Shown: positions 18,519 through 28,605, counted from the stretch's first letter. The stretch is 64,000 nucleotides of DNA from Bacteroidaceae bacterium (GCA_017940185.1 JAGAZE010000027.1:31821-95820), one strand, 5' to 3'. Made by a program: numbers and translations. Notes: generated by a model from the letters alone, not told the origin.

Positions 18519-19679
18519 TCATCTATCGTCGTCGCTCACTTTGCGTCCCAGCAGGAATGGCATGAAGCGGTAGATGAACCATGCTATGCCCGATGTGACG
18601 GCTACCACAGCCATGAGTGTGAGCCAGAAGCCCAAGTCGGCATACCAGGTGGAGTTGGGGTCGGATGTGAAGAAGTATTTCTTGAGCAGGAAGGCTGCCA
18701 CGAGGGGCACCGCACCGGCGAAGAAGTAGTACACCATGCAGTGTTGTCCTATCCATGCGGGCGACATGAAGAGGTACATGCGCACGCGTTTGCTCTTAAA
18801 GCTTCTGTGCTTGGCGCGTCGGCGCGTGTCGGGCCACAGAAGGATGAGCAGCGAACTGATGCCTATGGTGCCCAGCAGCAGGTCGACGACGAAGAGCCAG
18901 AAGGGGTCGGCATAGAGGCTGGCGAAGAGGAAACCCACCTCCATCTGGTTTTCGATAATCTTCACGGCAGCAAATGCGAAGAGTGTGGGTATGAGCCAGC
19001 AGTAGGTGATGGTGAGTGCTTTGCGTGCGTGTATGCGGTTTTCGTCGCCGTTGCGCAGCAGGTAGCCCACGGCGGTGGGTTGTGGGATGGTGGGCAGCAC
19101 GTGGCGATGGTAGAGGAAGCCCAGGCAGTAGAACAGCATGCCGAGCAGCGCGGGCGGCACGGCAAAGGGGATGCCGCCAGCGAAGTTAGCAGTCTCGAAG
19201 GGCGAGCGTTGCAGGAAGTAGGAAACCACTACTGCTACGATGCCGACGCCGAGGATGACCCAGCTGTTGTCCTTGCCAACCTTGCGCAGGAAGATGAAGA
19301 GCACCTCGATGATGATGAGTGCCGCCACAAACCACGAGGCGCGTCCTGAGAGGATGGCAGAGGCCAGCACCTTCACGTCGATGGTGTTGGTGAAGACGAG
19401 CTGCTTGGTGATGCCCAGCAGGATGGTGAAGATGAAGTAGGGCATCACGAGTCGCAGTGCCACGCGCGTGAGGGCGGTGCCGATGGGCAGCGGTTCGCGC
19501 ATGGCGAAGAAACCGGCTATGAAGTAGAACAATGCCAGCGCATTGGGCACATAGAGGGTGTAGGGCACTACGTCGCCGCCGAAGTAGTACATCTGCGTGT
19601 GGAAGAAGAGTATGGCTATCATGCACCATCCGCGCACGATGTCGAGACTCTTCATCCTGGATTTCTTCATCGTTGTCAT
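18519..19679 (-). CDS. Membrane acyltransferase, acyltransferase-3 family
   Basis: A 386-residue inner-membrane protein with about 10 hydrophobic segments. The N-terminal motif KSLDIVRGWCMIAILFFHTQ fits the acyltransferase-3 (OafA/YrhL-like) pattern, with an Arg and the conserved membrane His; a second patch, FYFIAGFFAMR, follows. Members O-acylate surface glycans or other envelope molecules; the acceptor here is unknown. Starts at Met1, Met4 and Met9 are all plausible. It lies 40 nt after porZ and 71 nt before deoD on the same strand. The family call is good, the substrate open. Confidence 0.78.
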   Translation of the reverse strand: MTTMKKSRMKSLDIVRGWCMIAILFFHTQMYYFGGDVVPYTLYVPNALALFYFIAGFFAMREPLPIGTALTRVALRLVMPYFIFTILLGITKQLVFTNTIDVKVLASAILSGRASWFVAALIIIEVLFIFLRKVGKDNSWVILGVGIVAVVVSYFLQRSPFETANFAGGIPFAVPPALLGMLFYCLGFLYHRHVLPTIPQPTAVGYLLRNGDENRIHARKALTITYCWLIPTLFAFAAVKIIENQMEVGFLFASLYADPFWLFVVDLLLGTIGISSLLILLWPDTRRRAKHRSFKSKRVRMYLFMSPAWIGQHCMVYYFFAGAVPLVAAFLLKKYFFTSDPNSTWYADLGFWLTLMAVVAVTSGIAWFIYRFMPFLLGRKVSDDDR

Positions 19680-19719
19680 AGTATTTGAGTCATCAGTATG
19701 TGGTGGTTGAGCTGTCTTG

Positions 19720-21807
19720 CTAGTTTACGACAGCTATTTTGCACACGGTGCCCTTTTTCCCGTCGGCTGTGGCGGTCTGCACCATGTATACTCCGCTTGC
19801 CACGCGGTGTCCTTTCATGTCGTTGCCGTCCCATGTATAGCTTCCGCCGGTGCTGCGTCCTTGATTGACGAGCACGCCATTGCTTGTCACTATCTTCACA
19901 TCGGCGTCGTAGGTGAGACCTGTGATGGTGATGGGACCGTTCCAGTCGGGCTTCACGGGGTTGGGATAGGCATATACATTATCTTTGTCCATGGAGGTGT
20001 GGGTGTCGGTGGCGTCGCTCATGTATGAGCACAGGCCTATGTCGGTGCCTATGAACACCTCGCCCGTCTTGCCGTTGATGGCCAGTGCCTCGATGTTGTT
20101 GCTCAGCAGAGGGCTGTTGTCGGTGGTGAAGTGGTGCACCTGTGTGTAGTTGTCGGCGCTGATGAGGTACACGCCGTTGCTGGCGGTGCCCATCCATTTG
20201 CGGCCTCCGCCGTCAATGGCAATGCAGGTGACGTTGACACCGTCGAGCAGGTAATCGGCAAAGTTGGTTCCGTCGTTGCGCGGCACCTTCACCTGATTGA
20301 TGTGGCTGTTGTCGTTGTTGGCAATGGCATCGGCATACACCACGATGGGTCCCACGTTGGTGCCCACCCAGATGTTGTGCTCGGCATCTTCGGCTATGCA
20401 CTGCGCAAAGTAGGGGTTCATGCGTGTGCCGTCTTGGTTGAGAAACGACTTAAACGCCAGCATGCCGTCGTTTTGCGGGCTGTAGGCGTAGAACGCCGGT
20501 CCGTCCCAGTGGTAGTTGGCAAACCACAGCAGTCCCCGGCTGTCGATAATCATCGAGCGCAGTCCGCCGTAGGAGATGTTGTCTTCGTTGAGCAGTGCTG
20601 CTTTGTGGTGTGAAGTCCACTGTCCTTCCTTGCTCATCTCGAGCAGCGACTGCGAGGGTGCCTGCGCGTTGAGTGCCCATAGTGTGCCCTGAGCATCGAT
20701 TTTGCTGCCCATCACGAGCACGTAGTCGCGATTGTCGGTGAGTGCCGACTGCAGGGGGCTGTTGTCGATGTTCCAATGGCGGGAGAACTTTTCGTCAACA
20801 AACTCGTAGACGCCGCTCTTTCCTGTCACAATGGTGCGCTGCGGTTGTGTGGGGTCTACGTCGACGGCAAGCATGTTTTCGTATCGGTGTCCGATGCGGC
20901 TTGCAATGTCTTCTTCAAACAGTGTCCATGTGTTGCCGTCGTAGGTCTGCACAGCTGCGGGGCGCGGTATTTCGGCCAGTGCGGTGTAGCCTCCGCCAGT
21001 GCTGTAGAGCTTGCCGTTGGTGTGGCGCATGAAGCCGAAGCAGTTGTAGGCGGGACCGTCGGGTCGTATGCCGCTCACGATGGTCTGCTGCTGTCCGTCG
21101 GTGATGCGGTATGCGGTGAGCATGCCCTGTCCGGTGGTGGTCCATGTGAGGTTGTTGCGATTGTCGGTCACCGTGGTTTTCTGCTCGGGATGCGGTGTGT
21201 AGTCGGCCACGCGTTGCCAGTTGGCGCGGTCAAGCAGGTTGGTCTTTGTCGAACCGCGGTAGAGGCCTGCCGTGGGCGAGGCGGCATAGAGCCATTCACC
21301 TTCTATATAGCTGTAGTCGACGCCGAAACCCAGGTTGAATGTGTTGGTTATTTCTGCCCGTGCTACATTGATTTGCATCACGCCGAAGCCTGTGGACAGA
21401 AAGGCATACGAGCCGTTCATATAGATGTGTCTCACCGTCTTGTCCTCCATCATGGTGCGGGTGTAGTAAGCCGAGATGTTGGTGGTGAGTTGGCTGTTGT
21501 CGTCGAGCAGGTCGATGTTGGCATTCTTGTACACTATCACGAGTCGTCGTGTGGCATTGTTGAAGGCTATGTGGGCAATGTTGCAGTCGCTCAGGGCGTC
21601 GGCCTTGGTGTAGGTCTGCACACTTTGGTCGTCGACATTGTAGCTGAAGAGTCCGCCGGCGCTGAGCACATACACGCGCTGCGAGGCCGGCACTATCTCT
21701 GTGATGTCGTTGTAGGCATGGTATATGTTCCACGTGCCTATGGCCATGGCGTGTGTCGTGGTCAGCAATAGCAGCAGTGTGAGATGTAGAATGCGTTGTC
21801 GTGTCAT
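19720..21807 (-). CDS. porZ: PorZ-like beta-propeller protein with type IX sorting domain
   Basis: A 695-residue exported protein. It has a signal peptide (about 1-22), then WNIYHAYNDITEIVPASQRV and YVLSAGGLFSYN, the start of the PorZ-type double beta-propeller (about 25-610). The C-terminal 75 residues form a sorting-domain-like fold, with YPNPV (near 625), TITGL, VKIVTSNG and GVYMVQ. In P. gingivalis PorZ is a surface component of the T9SS attachment complex that hands anionic LPS to sortase PorU. Resemblance in size, start and architecture supports the name, but a generic ligand-binding propeller with a T9SS tail is the alternative. It sits between rdgB and the acyltransferase. Confidence 0.8.
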   Translation of the reverse strand: MTRQRILHLTLLLLLTTTHAMAIGTWNIYHAYNDITEIVPASQRVYVLSAGGLFSYNVDDQSVQTYTKADALSDCNIAHIAFNNATRRLVIVYKNANIDLLDDNSQLTTNISAYYTRTMMEDKTVRHIYMNGSYAFLSTGFGVMQINVARAEITNTFNLGFGVDYSYIEGEWLYAASPTAGLYRGSTKTNLLDRANWQRVADYTPHPEQKTTVTDNRNNLTWTTTGQGMLTAYRITDGQQQTIVSGIRPDGPAYNCFGFMRHTNGKLYSTGGGYTALAEIPRPAAVQTYDGNTWTLFEEDIASRIGHRYENMLAVDVDPTQPQRTIVTGKSGVYEFVDEKFSRHWNIDNSPLQSALTDNRDYVLVMGSKIDAQGTLWALNAQAPSQSLLEMSKEGQWTSHHKAALLNEDNISYGGLRSMIIDSRGLLWFANYHWDGPAFYAYSPQNDGMLAFKSFLNQDGTRMNPYFAQCIAEDAEHNIWVGTNVGPIVVYADAIANNDNSHINQVKVPRNDGTNFADYLLDGVNVTCIAIDGGGRKWMGTASNGVYLISADNYTQVHHFTTDNSPLLSNNIEALAINGKTGEVFIGTDIGLCSYMSDATDTHTSMDKDNVYAYPNPVKPDWNGPITITGLTYDADVKIVTSNGVLVNQGRSTGGSYTWDGNDMKGHRVASGVYMVQTATADGKKGTVCKIAVVN

Positions 21808-21886
21808 GGTGTGTGCGGCTCGTTGTTGTGTGCGTGCGTTGTGGTGGCGACACCACTTTCATATATACACGCGCGCGTGAGCACTA

Positions 21887-22489
21887 TTATTGTGCTGCGT
21901 GGTTGTTTTCGTGTTTTTGTTTCAGGTAGTCGGCCAGTTGTCTCACGGCTCTTCCGCGATGCGAGATGGTGTTTTTTGTCTGCTCTCCCATTTCAGCAAA
22001 AGTCAGTGTGTAGCCTTCGGGCACAAAGAGTGGGTCGTAGCCAAATCCTGCCGTTCCACGTTCTTCGTCGATGATGTGCCCTTTCACGATGCCTTCAAAG
22101 TGGTGGACCTCTCCGTTTTCTATCAGTGCGATGGCAGTTCTGAATTGTGCTGCGCGGTTGTTGCAGCCGTTGAGTGCTTGTAGCAGTTTGCGTTTGTTGG
22201 CGTTGTCGTCGTGCTGTGGTCCGGCATAGCGTGCCGAGAGTACTCCGGGTGCGCCGTTGAGTGCCTCCACCTCCAGTCCGGTGTCGTCGGCAAAGCAGTC
22301 GACACCATAGTGTGTGCTCACCCATTGCGCCTTGAGCAGGGCGTTGCCTTCGAGGGTGTCGGCCGTTTCGGCAATGTCGTCGTGGCAGCCGATGTCGGCC
22401 AGCGACACCACCTGGGCAAGGCCCGACAGTATGTGGCGCACCTCGTCGAGCTTATGGGCGTTGTTAGTGGCAAATACGATACGTTGCAT
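21887..22489 (-). CDS. rdgB: dITP/XTP pyrophosphatase (non-canonical purine NTP hydrolase)
   Basis: House-cleaning enzyme that hydrolyses dITP and XTP to monophosphates and keeps deaminated purines out of DNA and RNA. The N-terminus [20 protein letters not shown] is diagnostic, and [20 protein letters not shown] plus ARYAG supply the catalytic Asp and substrate loop. The C-terminal SHRGRAV motif is present. It is 200 residues, normal for the family. A longer reading into the yitT gene (to 22810) has no homology and is rejected. It lies 50 nt after yitT and 79 nt before porZ. Confidence 0.96.
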   Translation of the reverse strand: MQRIVFATNNAHKLDEVRHILSGLAQVVSLADIGCHDDIAETADTLEGNALLKAQWVSTHYGVDCFADDTGLEVEALNGAPGVLSARYAGPQHDDNANKRKLLQALNGCNNRAAQFRTAIALIENGEVHHFEGIVKGHIIDEERGTAGFGYDPLFVPEGYTLTFAEMGEQTKNTISHRGRAVRQLADYLKQKHENNHAAQ

Positions 22490-22539
22490 AGGGCTGTAGT
22501 TGTGGAAGGCTGACAGGTGTCGTAGACAGCGGGTAGCGG

Positions 22540-23481
22540 TTATTTGCCTGCCAATTGTGTCTTGTCTTTCTCGTTGACTTTCACCTTTATCTTGTCGAAT
22601 CCCTTTCCGTAGACGCCTATCACGCTGCTCTGCGACACGAAGGCATCGGGGTCGACCAACTTGATGATGCGAAACACGTTGACGCTCTCTCTGCGTTTGG
22701 TCACCAGGCATATCACCTTGGTGTCGTCGCCGGTGTACCATCCCTTGCCGTCGAGCAGTGTGATGCCGCGGTGCATGGCATTGCCAAGGGCATCGGCCAC
22801 CTCGTTCCACTTCTTGGAGAAGATGAGAAACTGCACCGACTCACGTCGCGCGTTCATCACATAGTCTACCATCAGGTCGCACACAATGAGTGTGCAGAAT
22901 CCGAAGACGAGTTTCTTAGGGTCGTGGAATACGAAGTAGGAGCTGCCGATGATGATGAGGTCGACGACGATGAGTATGCGTCCGAGCGATATGGGCTTGT
23001 ATTTGTTGATACATGCGGCGATGATGTCGGTGCCGCCTGTGGAGCCATTGTGCAAGAACACGATGGCGAGCGACATGCCGATGAGGCTGCATCCGATGAT
23101 GATCGACATAAACTCCTGTCCCGGGCCGAGTATCTGTATGAGGTTGCCGCTGTCGTCTACCACCAGTGTGCGCGCCACAGTGAGCATCAGCGAGGCCATG
23201 AAGATGGCGTAGATGGTCTTCGTCATAAACTTGAACCCCAATATGCGCAGTGCCATGATGAGCAGTGCGGCGTTGATGAGGAAGAAGCTGTAGCCTATGG
23301 GGAACCCGGTGGCGTAGTAGATGATGGCCGACACACCCGTCACGCCGCCCGACACTATCTCGTAGGGCAACAGAAACACTGTCCAGCCTACGGCGTAGAG
23401 GCTCAGACCTAAGGTGATAAACAGGTAGTCTTTGGCTTCGCGCAGCAGCCAATCCTTCTTGTTGAGCAGTGTGCGTATCAT
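22540..23481 (-). CDS. YitT family membrane protein (DUF161/DUF2179)
   Basis: A 313-residue protein with five to six hydrophobic segments in the first 190 residues (for example [21 protein letters not shown] and [11 protein letters not shown]), followed by a soluble DUF2179 domain (about 225-300) with the motif [15 protein letters not shown] and DPDAFVSQS. The molecular function of the family is not established. leuS-yitT-rdgB adjacency is widespread in Bacteroidales, and the gaps here are 21 and 50 nt, so it is co-transcribed with leuS. Confidence 0.9.
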   Translation of the reverse strand: MIRTLLNKKDWLLREAKDYLFITLGLSLYAVGWTVFLLPYEIVSGGVTGVSAIIYYATGFPIGYSFFLINAALLIMALRILGFKFMTKTIYAIFMASLMLTVARTLVVDDSGNLIQILGPGQEFMSIIIGCSLIGMSLAIVFLHNGSTGGTDIIAACINKYKPISLGRILIVVDLIIIGSSYFVFHDPKKLVFGFCTLIVCDLMVDYVMNARRESVQFLIFSKKWNEVADALGNAMHRGITLLDGKGWYTGDDTKVICLVTKRRESVNVFRIIKLVDPDAFVSQSSVIGVYGKGFDKIKVKVNEKDKTQLAGK

Positions 23482-23502
23482 GGCGGTGGAGGGGTAAGAG
23501 GG

Positions 23503-26373
23503 TTATTTCACTACGATGTTGACTATCTTCTTGGGCACCACGATGACTTTCACCACTTGTTTGCCTTCCGTATAGCGTGGTGTGCGTTCGTCGTTGAGTG
23601 CGAGTTGCTCTATGGTTTCCTTGTCGGCGTCGGCCGGTGTGGTAATCTGGAAGCGCGCCTTGCCGTTGAAGCTCACGGTGAGTTGCACTTCGCTCTCCGC
23701 CAGATAGGCTTCGTTGTGCTCGGGCCATGCGGCATCCACCACGCTTGTGGTGTGTCCCAGCAGGTGCCACAGCTCTTCGGCAATGTGCGGGCAGAAGGGC
23801 GAGATGAGTATGGTGAGCGGTTCGAGTATGGCGCGGTGACGGCACTGTTGCTGCGTGAGCTCGTTGACGCATATCATGAATGCTGCCACGCTGGTGTTGT
23901 AGGAGAAGTGTTCAATATCTGCAGTCACCTTCTTGATGAGCGTGTGCAGACTCTTGAGCATTGCCGCTGTGGGGGCTTCGTCGGTGAGGGTCACACCGTC
24001 TTTGTTGTAGAGGAACCAGAATTTTTTCAGGAAGCGGTGGCAGCCGTCGATGCCGTTGGTGTCCCATGGTTTCGACTGCTCTACGGGACCGAGGAACATC
24101 TCGTAGAGTCGGAGCGTGTCGGCGCCGTAGCGGGCCACGATATCGTCGGGGTTGACTACGTTGAACATCGACTTCGACATTTTCTCTACCGCCCATCCGC
24201 ACACGTATTTTCCGTCTTCGAGCACAAACTCGGCGTTGGCATATTCCGGGCGCCAGGCGCGGAAACGGTCGAGGTCGAGCACATCGTTGTCCACCATATT
24301 TACATCAACGTGTATGGGGGTCACGTTGGCGTACTGCCCTTTCAGTCCTGCCGACACGAAGAGGGGGCTGTCGGCGGAGGCCGTGTCGTCGCGCTCCACG
24401 CGATAGACGAAGTTGGAGCGTCCCTGTATCATGCCCTGATTCACCAGTTTGCGGTAAGGCTCGTCTTTGCAGCTCACGCCGATGTCGTAGAGAAACTTGT
24501 TCCAGAAGCGCGAGTAGATGAGGTGTCCGGTGGCATGTTCGGTGCCGCCCACGTAGAGGTCGACGTCCTGCCAGTAGTGGTCGGCTTCTTCCGATACCAG
24601 CGCCTCGGCGTTGTGCGGATCCATGTAGCGCAGATAGTAGGCAGATGAACCTGCAAAGCCCGGCATGGTGTTCCACTCCAGCGAGTAGACCGTCTTGTTG
24701 TCGATGCGTGTCTTGTCGGTCACGGTGTTGCCGGCGGTGTCCCATGCCCACTGTTTGGCTCTGCCCAGAGGTGGCTCGCCGTTCTCTGTCGGCAGGTATT
24801 CGTCGATTTCGGGCAGCAGCAGGGGAAGACATTCCTCGGGCAGTGCATAGGGCATGCCGTCTTTATAGTAGATGGGGAAGGGTTCGCCCCAGTAGCGTTG
24901 GCGCGAGAAGATGGCGTCGCGCAGGCGGTAGTTCACTTTCACACGGCCTATGCCCGTGCGCTCTATGTATGCCTTTGTGGCAGCAATGGCTTCTTTCACC
25001 GTCATGCCGTTGAGACACAGTCCGCTCTGCTCTCTGCTGTCTGCTGTCTCTCCGTTCGTTTTCGGTGAGTTCATCACGATACCCTCTTTGGCATCGAAGC
25101 TCTCTTCGCTCACGTCGGCACCCTCAATGAGCGGGATGATGGGCAGGTTGAAGTGGCGTGCAAAGGCGTAGTCGCGCGAGTCGTGGGCGGGCACCGCCAT
25201 GATGGCGCCGGTGCCGTAACCTGCCAGCACGTATTCGCTGATCCATATCGGTATGCGTTCGCCGGTGAAGGGGTTGATGGCATAGCTTCCGCTGAATACG
25301 CCCGTCACACGGTGGTCCATCATGCGGTCGCGCTCGGTGCGGCGCTTCACGTAGTCGAGATATTCGTCCACGCTCTGTTGCTGGTCGGGTGTGGTGAGCT
25401 GTGCCACGAGGGCGCTCTCGGGTGCCAGCACCATGAATGTGACGCCGAAGATAGTGTCGGCGCGTGTGGTGAACACCACGAAACTCTTGTCGCTGTCGGC
25501 CACGTGGAAGGTGATTTCGGCACCTTCCGAGCGCCCTATCCAGTTGCGCTGGGTCTCCTTGAGCGACTCTGTCCAGTCCACTGTGTCGAGTCCGTCGAGC
25601 AGGCGTTGGGCGTATGCCGACACGCGCAGGCACCATTGGCGCATCTCCTTCTGCACCACGGGATAACCGCCGCGCACCGATACGCCGTCTACCACCTCGT
25701 CGTTGGCCAACACGGTGCCCAGTTCGGCACACCAGTTCACCATCGTCTCGCCCACGTAGGCTATGCGGTAGTTCATCAGCACCTGCTGACGTGCCCGCTC
25801 GTCCATCCCTTGCCACTCCTCGGCGCTGATGCTCAGCTCGCGTGAACCAGCGGCGTGCAGCCCCTGCGTGCCATGGGCATCGAGATGTGCTGTGAGCGAG
25901 GCAATGGGCAAGGCGCATTGGGCAGAGGTGTCGTAGTAGGAGTCAAACATTTTCAGAAAAGCCCACTGTGTCCACTTGTAATATTGCGGATCGCATGTGC
26001 GCACCTCGCGGCTCCAGTCGAAGCTGAAGCCCAGCTTGTCGAGTTGTTGCCTGTAGCGGGCAATGTTCTCGTTGGTTGTCTTCTCCGGGTGTTGGCCCGT
26101 CTGTATGGCATACTGCTCTGCCGGCAACCCGTAGGCATCGTAGCCCATGGGGTTGAGCACGTTGAAGCCTCTGTGCCGCTTCCATCGTGCATAGATATCG
26201 CTGGCTATGTAGCCCAACGGATGACCCACATGCAGCCCCGCACCGCTCGGGTAGGGAAACATGTTGAGCACGTAGTATTTCTCTTTGTCTTTGTCTTCGC
26301 TCACGCGATAGGTGCCGTCGGCTTGCCACTGCTGCTGCCAACGGTGCTCAATATCTCTGAAGTTGTAGTCCAT
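23503..26373 (-). CDS. leuS: Leucyl-tRNA synthetase
   Basis: A 956-residue class Ia aminoacyl-tRNA synthetase. The HIGH box is [12 protein letters not shown] (about residues 43-54), the KMSKS loop is [10 protein letters not shown] (about residues 731-740), and a large CP1 editing domain lies between, with the conserved Thr-rich and [16 protein letters not shown] motifs that deacylate mischarged tRNA. Bacteroidetes LeuRS is longer than the E. coli enzyme (860), and this one fits. It is second in the minus-strand series, 27 nt behind the SemiSWEET gene. Confidence 0.98.
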   Translation of the reverse strand: MDYNFRDIEHRWQQQWQADGTYRVSEDKDKEKYYVLNMFPYPSGAGLHVGHPLGYIASDIYARWKRHRGFNVLNPMGYDAYGLPAEQYAIQTGQHPEKTTNENIARYRQQLDKLGFSFDWSREVRTCDPQYYKWTQWAFLKMFDSYYDTSAQCALPIASLTAHLDAHGTQGLHAAGSRELSISAEEWQGMDERARQQVLMNYRIAYVGETMVNWCAELGTVLANDEVVDGVSVRGGYPVVQKEMRQWCLRVSAYAQRLLDGLDTVDWTESLKETQRNWIGRSEGAEITFHVADSDKSFVVFTTRADTIFGVTFMVLAPESALVAQLTTPDQQQSVDEYLDYVKRRTERDRMMDHRVTGVFSGSYAINPFTGERIPIWISEYVLAGYGTGAIMAVPAHDSRDYAFARHFNLPIIPLIEGADVSEESFDAKEGIVMNSPKTNGETADSREQSGLCLNGMTVKEAIAATKAYIERTGIGRVKVNYRLRDAIFSRQRYWGEPFPIYYKDGMPYALPEECLPLLLPEIDEYLPTENGEPPLGRAKQWAWDTAGNTVTDKTRIDNKTVYSLEWNTMPGFAGSSAYYLRYMDPHNAEALVSEEADHYWQDVDLYVGGTEHATGHLIYSRFWNKFLYDIGVSCKDEPYRKLVNQGMIQGRSNFVYRVERDDTASADSPLFVSAGLKGQYANVTPIHVDVNMVDNDVLDLDRFRAWRPEYANAEFVLEDGKYVCGWAVEKMSKSMFNVVNPDDIVARYGADTLRLYEMFLGPVEQSKPWDTNGIDGCHRFLKKFWFLYNKDGVTLTDEAPTAAMLKSLHTLIKKVTADIEHFSYNTSVAAFMICVNELTQQQCRHRAILEPLTILISPFCPHIAEELWHLLGHTTSVVDAAWPEHNEAYLAESEVQLTVSFNGKARFQITTPADADKETIEQLALNDERTPRYTEGKQVVKVIVVPKKIVNIVVK

Positions 26374-26400
26374 AGTAGGAGGAGATGGATATCTGTTGAT

Positions 26401-26691
26401 TTACTTTTTCTTCTTTATATAGTCGTTGTACACTTTGATGCTGAACACGATGATGCTGCACGAGGTGGTCACCAGGTTGGTCAGGAACAGAGCCCACAGC
26501 ACATCGGGTTTGTGCAGTATGCCCTGCAACATGAAGCACAATCCGCCCACTGCCATCATCAGGAATGTGGGCAGCGCGATGCCGTCGGTGTTGCGCGTGC
26601 GAATTGTCTCAATGGCCTGAGGCAGATAGCCGAGTATCATGCCGATGCTGGCGGCCCAGCCGCATATTTCGTAGACGAGTCCTTGATCCAT
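26401..26691 (-). CDS. SemiSWEET-type sugar transporter (PQ-loop)
   Basis: A 96-residue, three-helix membrane protein. The PQ-loop motif GMILGYLPQAIETIRTRNTD (helix 1 to loop) is the SemiSWEET signature, and such proteins dimerize to form a sugar pore. A conserved Asn (LTNLV) lies in helix 3, and the tail is a short basic DYIKKKK. The chosen start MDQGLVYEICGW follows the family; an upstream in-frame start (26802) would cross the promoter element. The transported sugar cannot be predicted. First gene of the leuS series. Confidence 0.88.
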   Translation of the reverse strand: MDQGLVYEICGWAASIGMILGYLPQAIETIRTRNTDGIALPTFLMMAVGGLCFMLQGILHKPDVLWALFLTNLVTTSCSIIVFSIKVYNDYIKKKK

Positions 26692-26768
26692 AGTGTCGAT
26701 GTTAAAAGTTGAAATGCCGGCTACATGCCCTCGCCCCCGAGGGCTTGGGTGAGCAAGTTCTATTCGTG

Positions 26769-26776
26769 CAAAGATA
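26769..26776 (-). promoter_or_regulatory. -7 promoter element (TATCTTTG) for the SemiSWEET-leuS operon
   Basis: The minus strand reads TATCTTTG 77 nt before the SemiSWEET start. It is probably the main promoter for the seven-gene series down to deoD. Confidence 0.55.
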
Positions 26777-26825
26777 AGCGTTTTTTTGCAATCAGTCGTC
26801 ATCGAGCAGGTTTTTCATGTCAATA

Positions 26826-26856
26826 CTTGGATAGGAAACGAAAAAGGTTACCTTTG
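26826..26856 (+). promoter_or_regulatory. Promoter for the SH3-like gene pair
   Basis: CTTG at 26826-26829 (3 of 4 matches to TTTG), 19 nt, then TACCTTTG at 26849-26856. It ends 25 nt before the ATG at 26882. Confidence 0.65.
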
Positions 26857-26881
26857 TAGCACAAACAAAAAGTTGAATAAT

Positions 26882-27385
26882 ATGAAAAAGTTGTTCGTCC
26901 TACTCCTTCTGGCAGCAGCCACTCATGTCAGCGCACAGCAGCTGCAGGTCTATATCTCCGACCTCAGCTGCACACCCACCAACATCCGCGCCACACCAGG
27001 AGGCAAGATTGTCGATCAGCTGCCCGTGGGAACCTTTGCAACCACACTCGTCGACAGTCCGAAAAACGGGTGGTGGCGTATCAGCGATGCGCAATATGTA
27101 AGCTCCGACGGCAATGCCAACACTGTTGTTGACCTCCACGGCTCCACCACAGGCTACTGGATACACTCGTCTGTGCTCGTCGTCTCCACCGTGGACGACA
27201 CCACCGTGCGCATCTACAAAGCCCCGTCGACAAAGGCGGCAGTGGTATACACCATAAAGTATGCTACCGAACTGCGTCCGCTCGACCTGCGAAGAGGCAA
27301 CGCAAAGACACAGACAGGATGGGTGAAGGTGGCAACCATCGACGGAAAAATAACCGGATGGGTACAGGCTAAGTATATAGACTGA
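26882..27385 (+). CDS. Secreted SH3-like domain protein, paralogue 1
   Basis: A 167-residue exported protein with signal peptide MKKLFVLLLLAAATHVSAQ. Two SH3-type segments follow: NIRATPGGKIVDQLPVGTF (near 36-55) and a second containing VRIYKAPSTKAAVVYTI (near 110-127), each ending in a W-x-x-(I/V) pattern (GWWRIS, GWVKVA). Bacterial SH3-like domains usually bind peptidoglycan or other envelope polymers. It is clearly paralogous to the next gene, with the same domain order, the shared GYWIHSSV segment and the closing GWVQA/GWIQA. It has its own promoter and no partner enzyme nearby. Role unknown. Confidence 0.82.
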   Translation: MKKLFVLLLLAAATHVSAQQLQVYISDLSCTPTNIRATPGGKIVDQLPVGTFATTLVDSPKNGWWRISDAQYVSSDGNANTVVDLHGSTTGYWIHSSVLVVSTVDDTTVRIYKAPSTKAAVVYTIKYATELRPLDLRRGNAKTQTGWVKVATIDGKITGWVQAKYID

Positions 27386-27417
27386 TTGTGAAACAGTGAA
27401 ACGAAAACCACAGTTCT

Positions 27418-27939
27418 ATGAAACGAAAAGTATTACTTGCGTTGTGCCTGACGGCATTGTCGCTCAGCATTCACGCACAGTCGCTCAGTGTTTATGTCAA
27501 CGACCAAAGCCAGACAGAAACCAACATTCGCAATGCGCCAAAAGGCAAAGTTGTCGATCGCATTCCGCAAGGCTATACAGCCATGTTGGAGGTGGAAAAT
27601 CCCGTCAACGGATGGTGGCGCATATGCGACAACTCCTACTTCAGTATCGACAACAACGGCTACGAAGGGATTGTCAAGCTCAAAGGCTCAAACAAAGGCT
27701 ACTGGATACACTCGTCGGTGATAACCGTCGACACACGCAACTATGCCGGGCAAACACTCTACCTCTACCAACAACCCGACACCAAGAGCAGGAAGGTCTA
27801 TACCATCTCCTCCGAGATGAGCCTTCGCCCCTTGGAGGTGAAGGGCGATTGGGTGAAGTGTCGCACCTACACCGGCAACAACGTAGGATGGATACAGGCC
27901 GAATGGCTCTGCGGAAACGCACTCACCAACTGCAACTGA
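27418..27939 (+). CDS. Secreted SH3-like domain protein, paralogue 2
   Basis: A 173-residue paralogue of the preceding protein, with signal peptide MKRKVLLALCLTALSLSIHAQ and two SH3-like segments (NIRNAPKGKVVDRIPQGYTA, and YLYQQPDTKSRKVYTI near 117-132). It shares GWWRI, KGYWIHSSV and GWIQAEW with paralogue 1. The intergenic gap is only 32 nt and there is no separate promoter, so the two are co-transcribed. A clear intrinsic terminator follows at 28004. The tandem arrangement points to local duplication; divergence is substantial, so it is not very recent. Function unknown. Confidence 0.82.
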   Translation: MKRKVLLALCLTALSLSIHAQSLSVYVNDQSQTETNIRNAPKGKVVDRIPQGYTAMLEVENPVNGWWRICDNSYFSIDNNGYEGIVKLKGSNKGYWIHSSVITVDTRNYAGQTLYLYQQPDTKSRKVYTISSEMSLRPLEVKGDWVKCRTYTGNNVGWIQAEWLCGNALTNCN

Positions 27940-28003
27940 CAGCCAATAACTAGCCAATACAACAGCAATAATCAAACATTATACCCCACACACACTACCA
28001 CCC

Positions 28004-28046
28004 GCGGCAGGCTGCAACACAAAAGCAACCTGCCGCTTTTCTTCTT
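28004..28046 (+). terminator. Intrinsic terminator after the SH3-like gene pair
   Basis: GCGGCAGGCTGC (28004-28015) pairs with GCAACCTGCCGC (28025-28036) with one mismatch, followed by TTTTCTTCTT. Confidence 0.85.
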
Positions 28047-28192
28047 CATTATTCCAATTTGCCTGCACGCTTACACTATTCATTGTAACCACTTGGTTTT
28101 TAGTAAAATATCGAGTGCAGGCACTGTCCGTTGCCTGCACCTGCCTGCACCACCTGCAAGCGATGAGAAAAGCACCAGTGCTGCAAGTGTAG

Positions 28193-28268
28193 CCCAATTG
28201 CACTCCAACTATTGCCCAATTGCACTCCAAGTATTGCCCAATTGCATTGCAAGTAGGGCCCAATTGCA
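28193..28268. repeat. Four CCCAATTGCA repeats at exact 22-bp spacing
   Basis: CCCAATTGCA starts at 28193, 28215, 28237 and 28259, a constant 22-base period. The spacer consensus is ctccaagtattg, with drift in the first and last copies. A reverse-oriented ATTGGGCA follows at 28274-28281. Each core holds the palindrome CAATTG. Confidence 0.9.
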
Positions 28269-28605
28269 TCGTGATTGGGCAACACTCCGAAAAGCGTACA
28301 AGCAGACGAGCTGCCGACGAATCTTCCTGAACGAACAACTCGGCAACTCGTCCAACTGTTACGTTTGACCTAACCTGCGATGTAGCGCAATCGCAGGCAA
28401 CGGCACCTGCGGGTCGGTCACCAACGACTCGTAGCCGAAGTGTATGCGCAGCGTGCCACCCTCTATATGGGGTGTCAGGCTACCTTTCATCTGCGGTGTT
28501 TTAAGGCACAAAAGACCAGAATGTACTTTCGTGAATTTACACGAACAGAGTTGTAATGTTTTTTTTGTTTTTTGTAAAAATTGCGGCGATTTGTTCTTTC
28601 ACGCG

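Noticed and set aside
28193-28268. Possible CRISPR array
   Set aside because: Cores are only 10 bases with 12-base similar spacers, and no cas genes are present; the 56470-56529 array is uninterrupted tandem DNA.
27979-28338. 119-residue minus-strand reading frame over the CCCAATTGCA array
   Set aside because: Its peptide repeats arise from the DNA repeats, and repeats are seen in more than one frame; it also runs through the terminator at 28004-28046.
28359-28490. 43-codon minus-strand frame (MKGSLTPHIEGG...)
   Set aside because: The composition is plausible but there is no promoter, no recognised family and no supporting context; it may be a gene relic.
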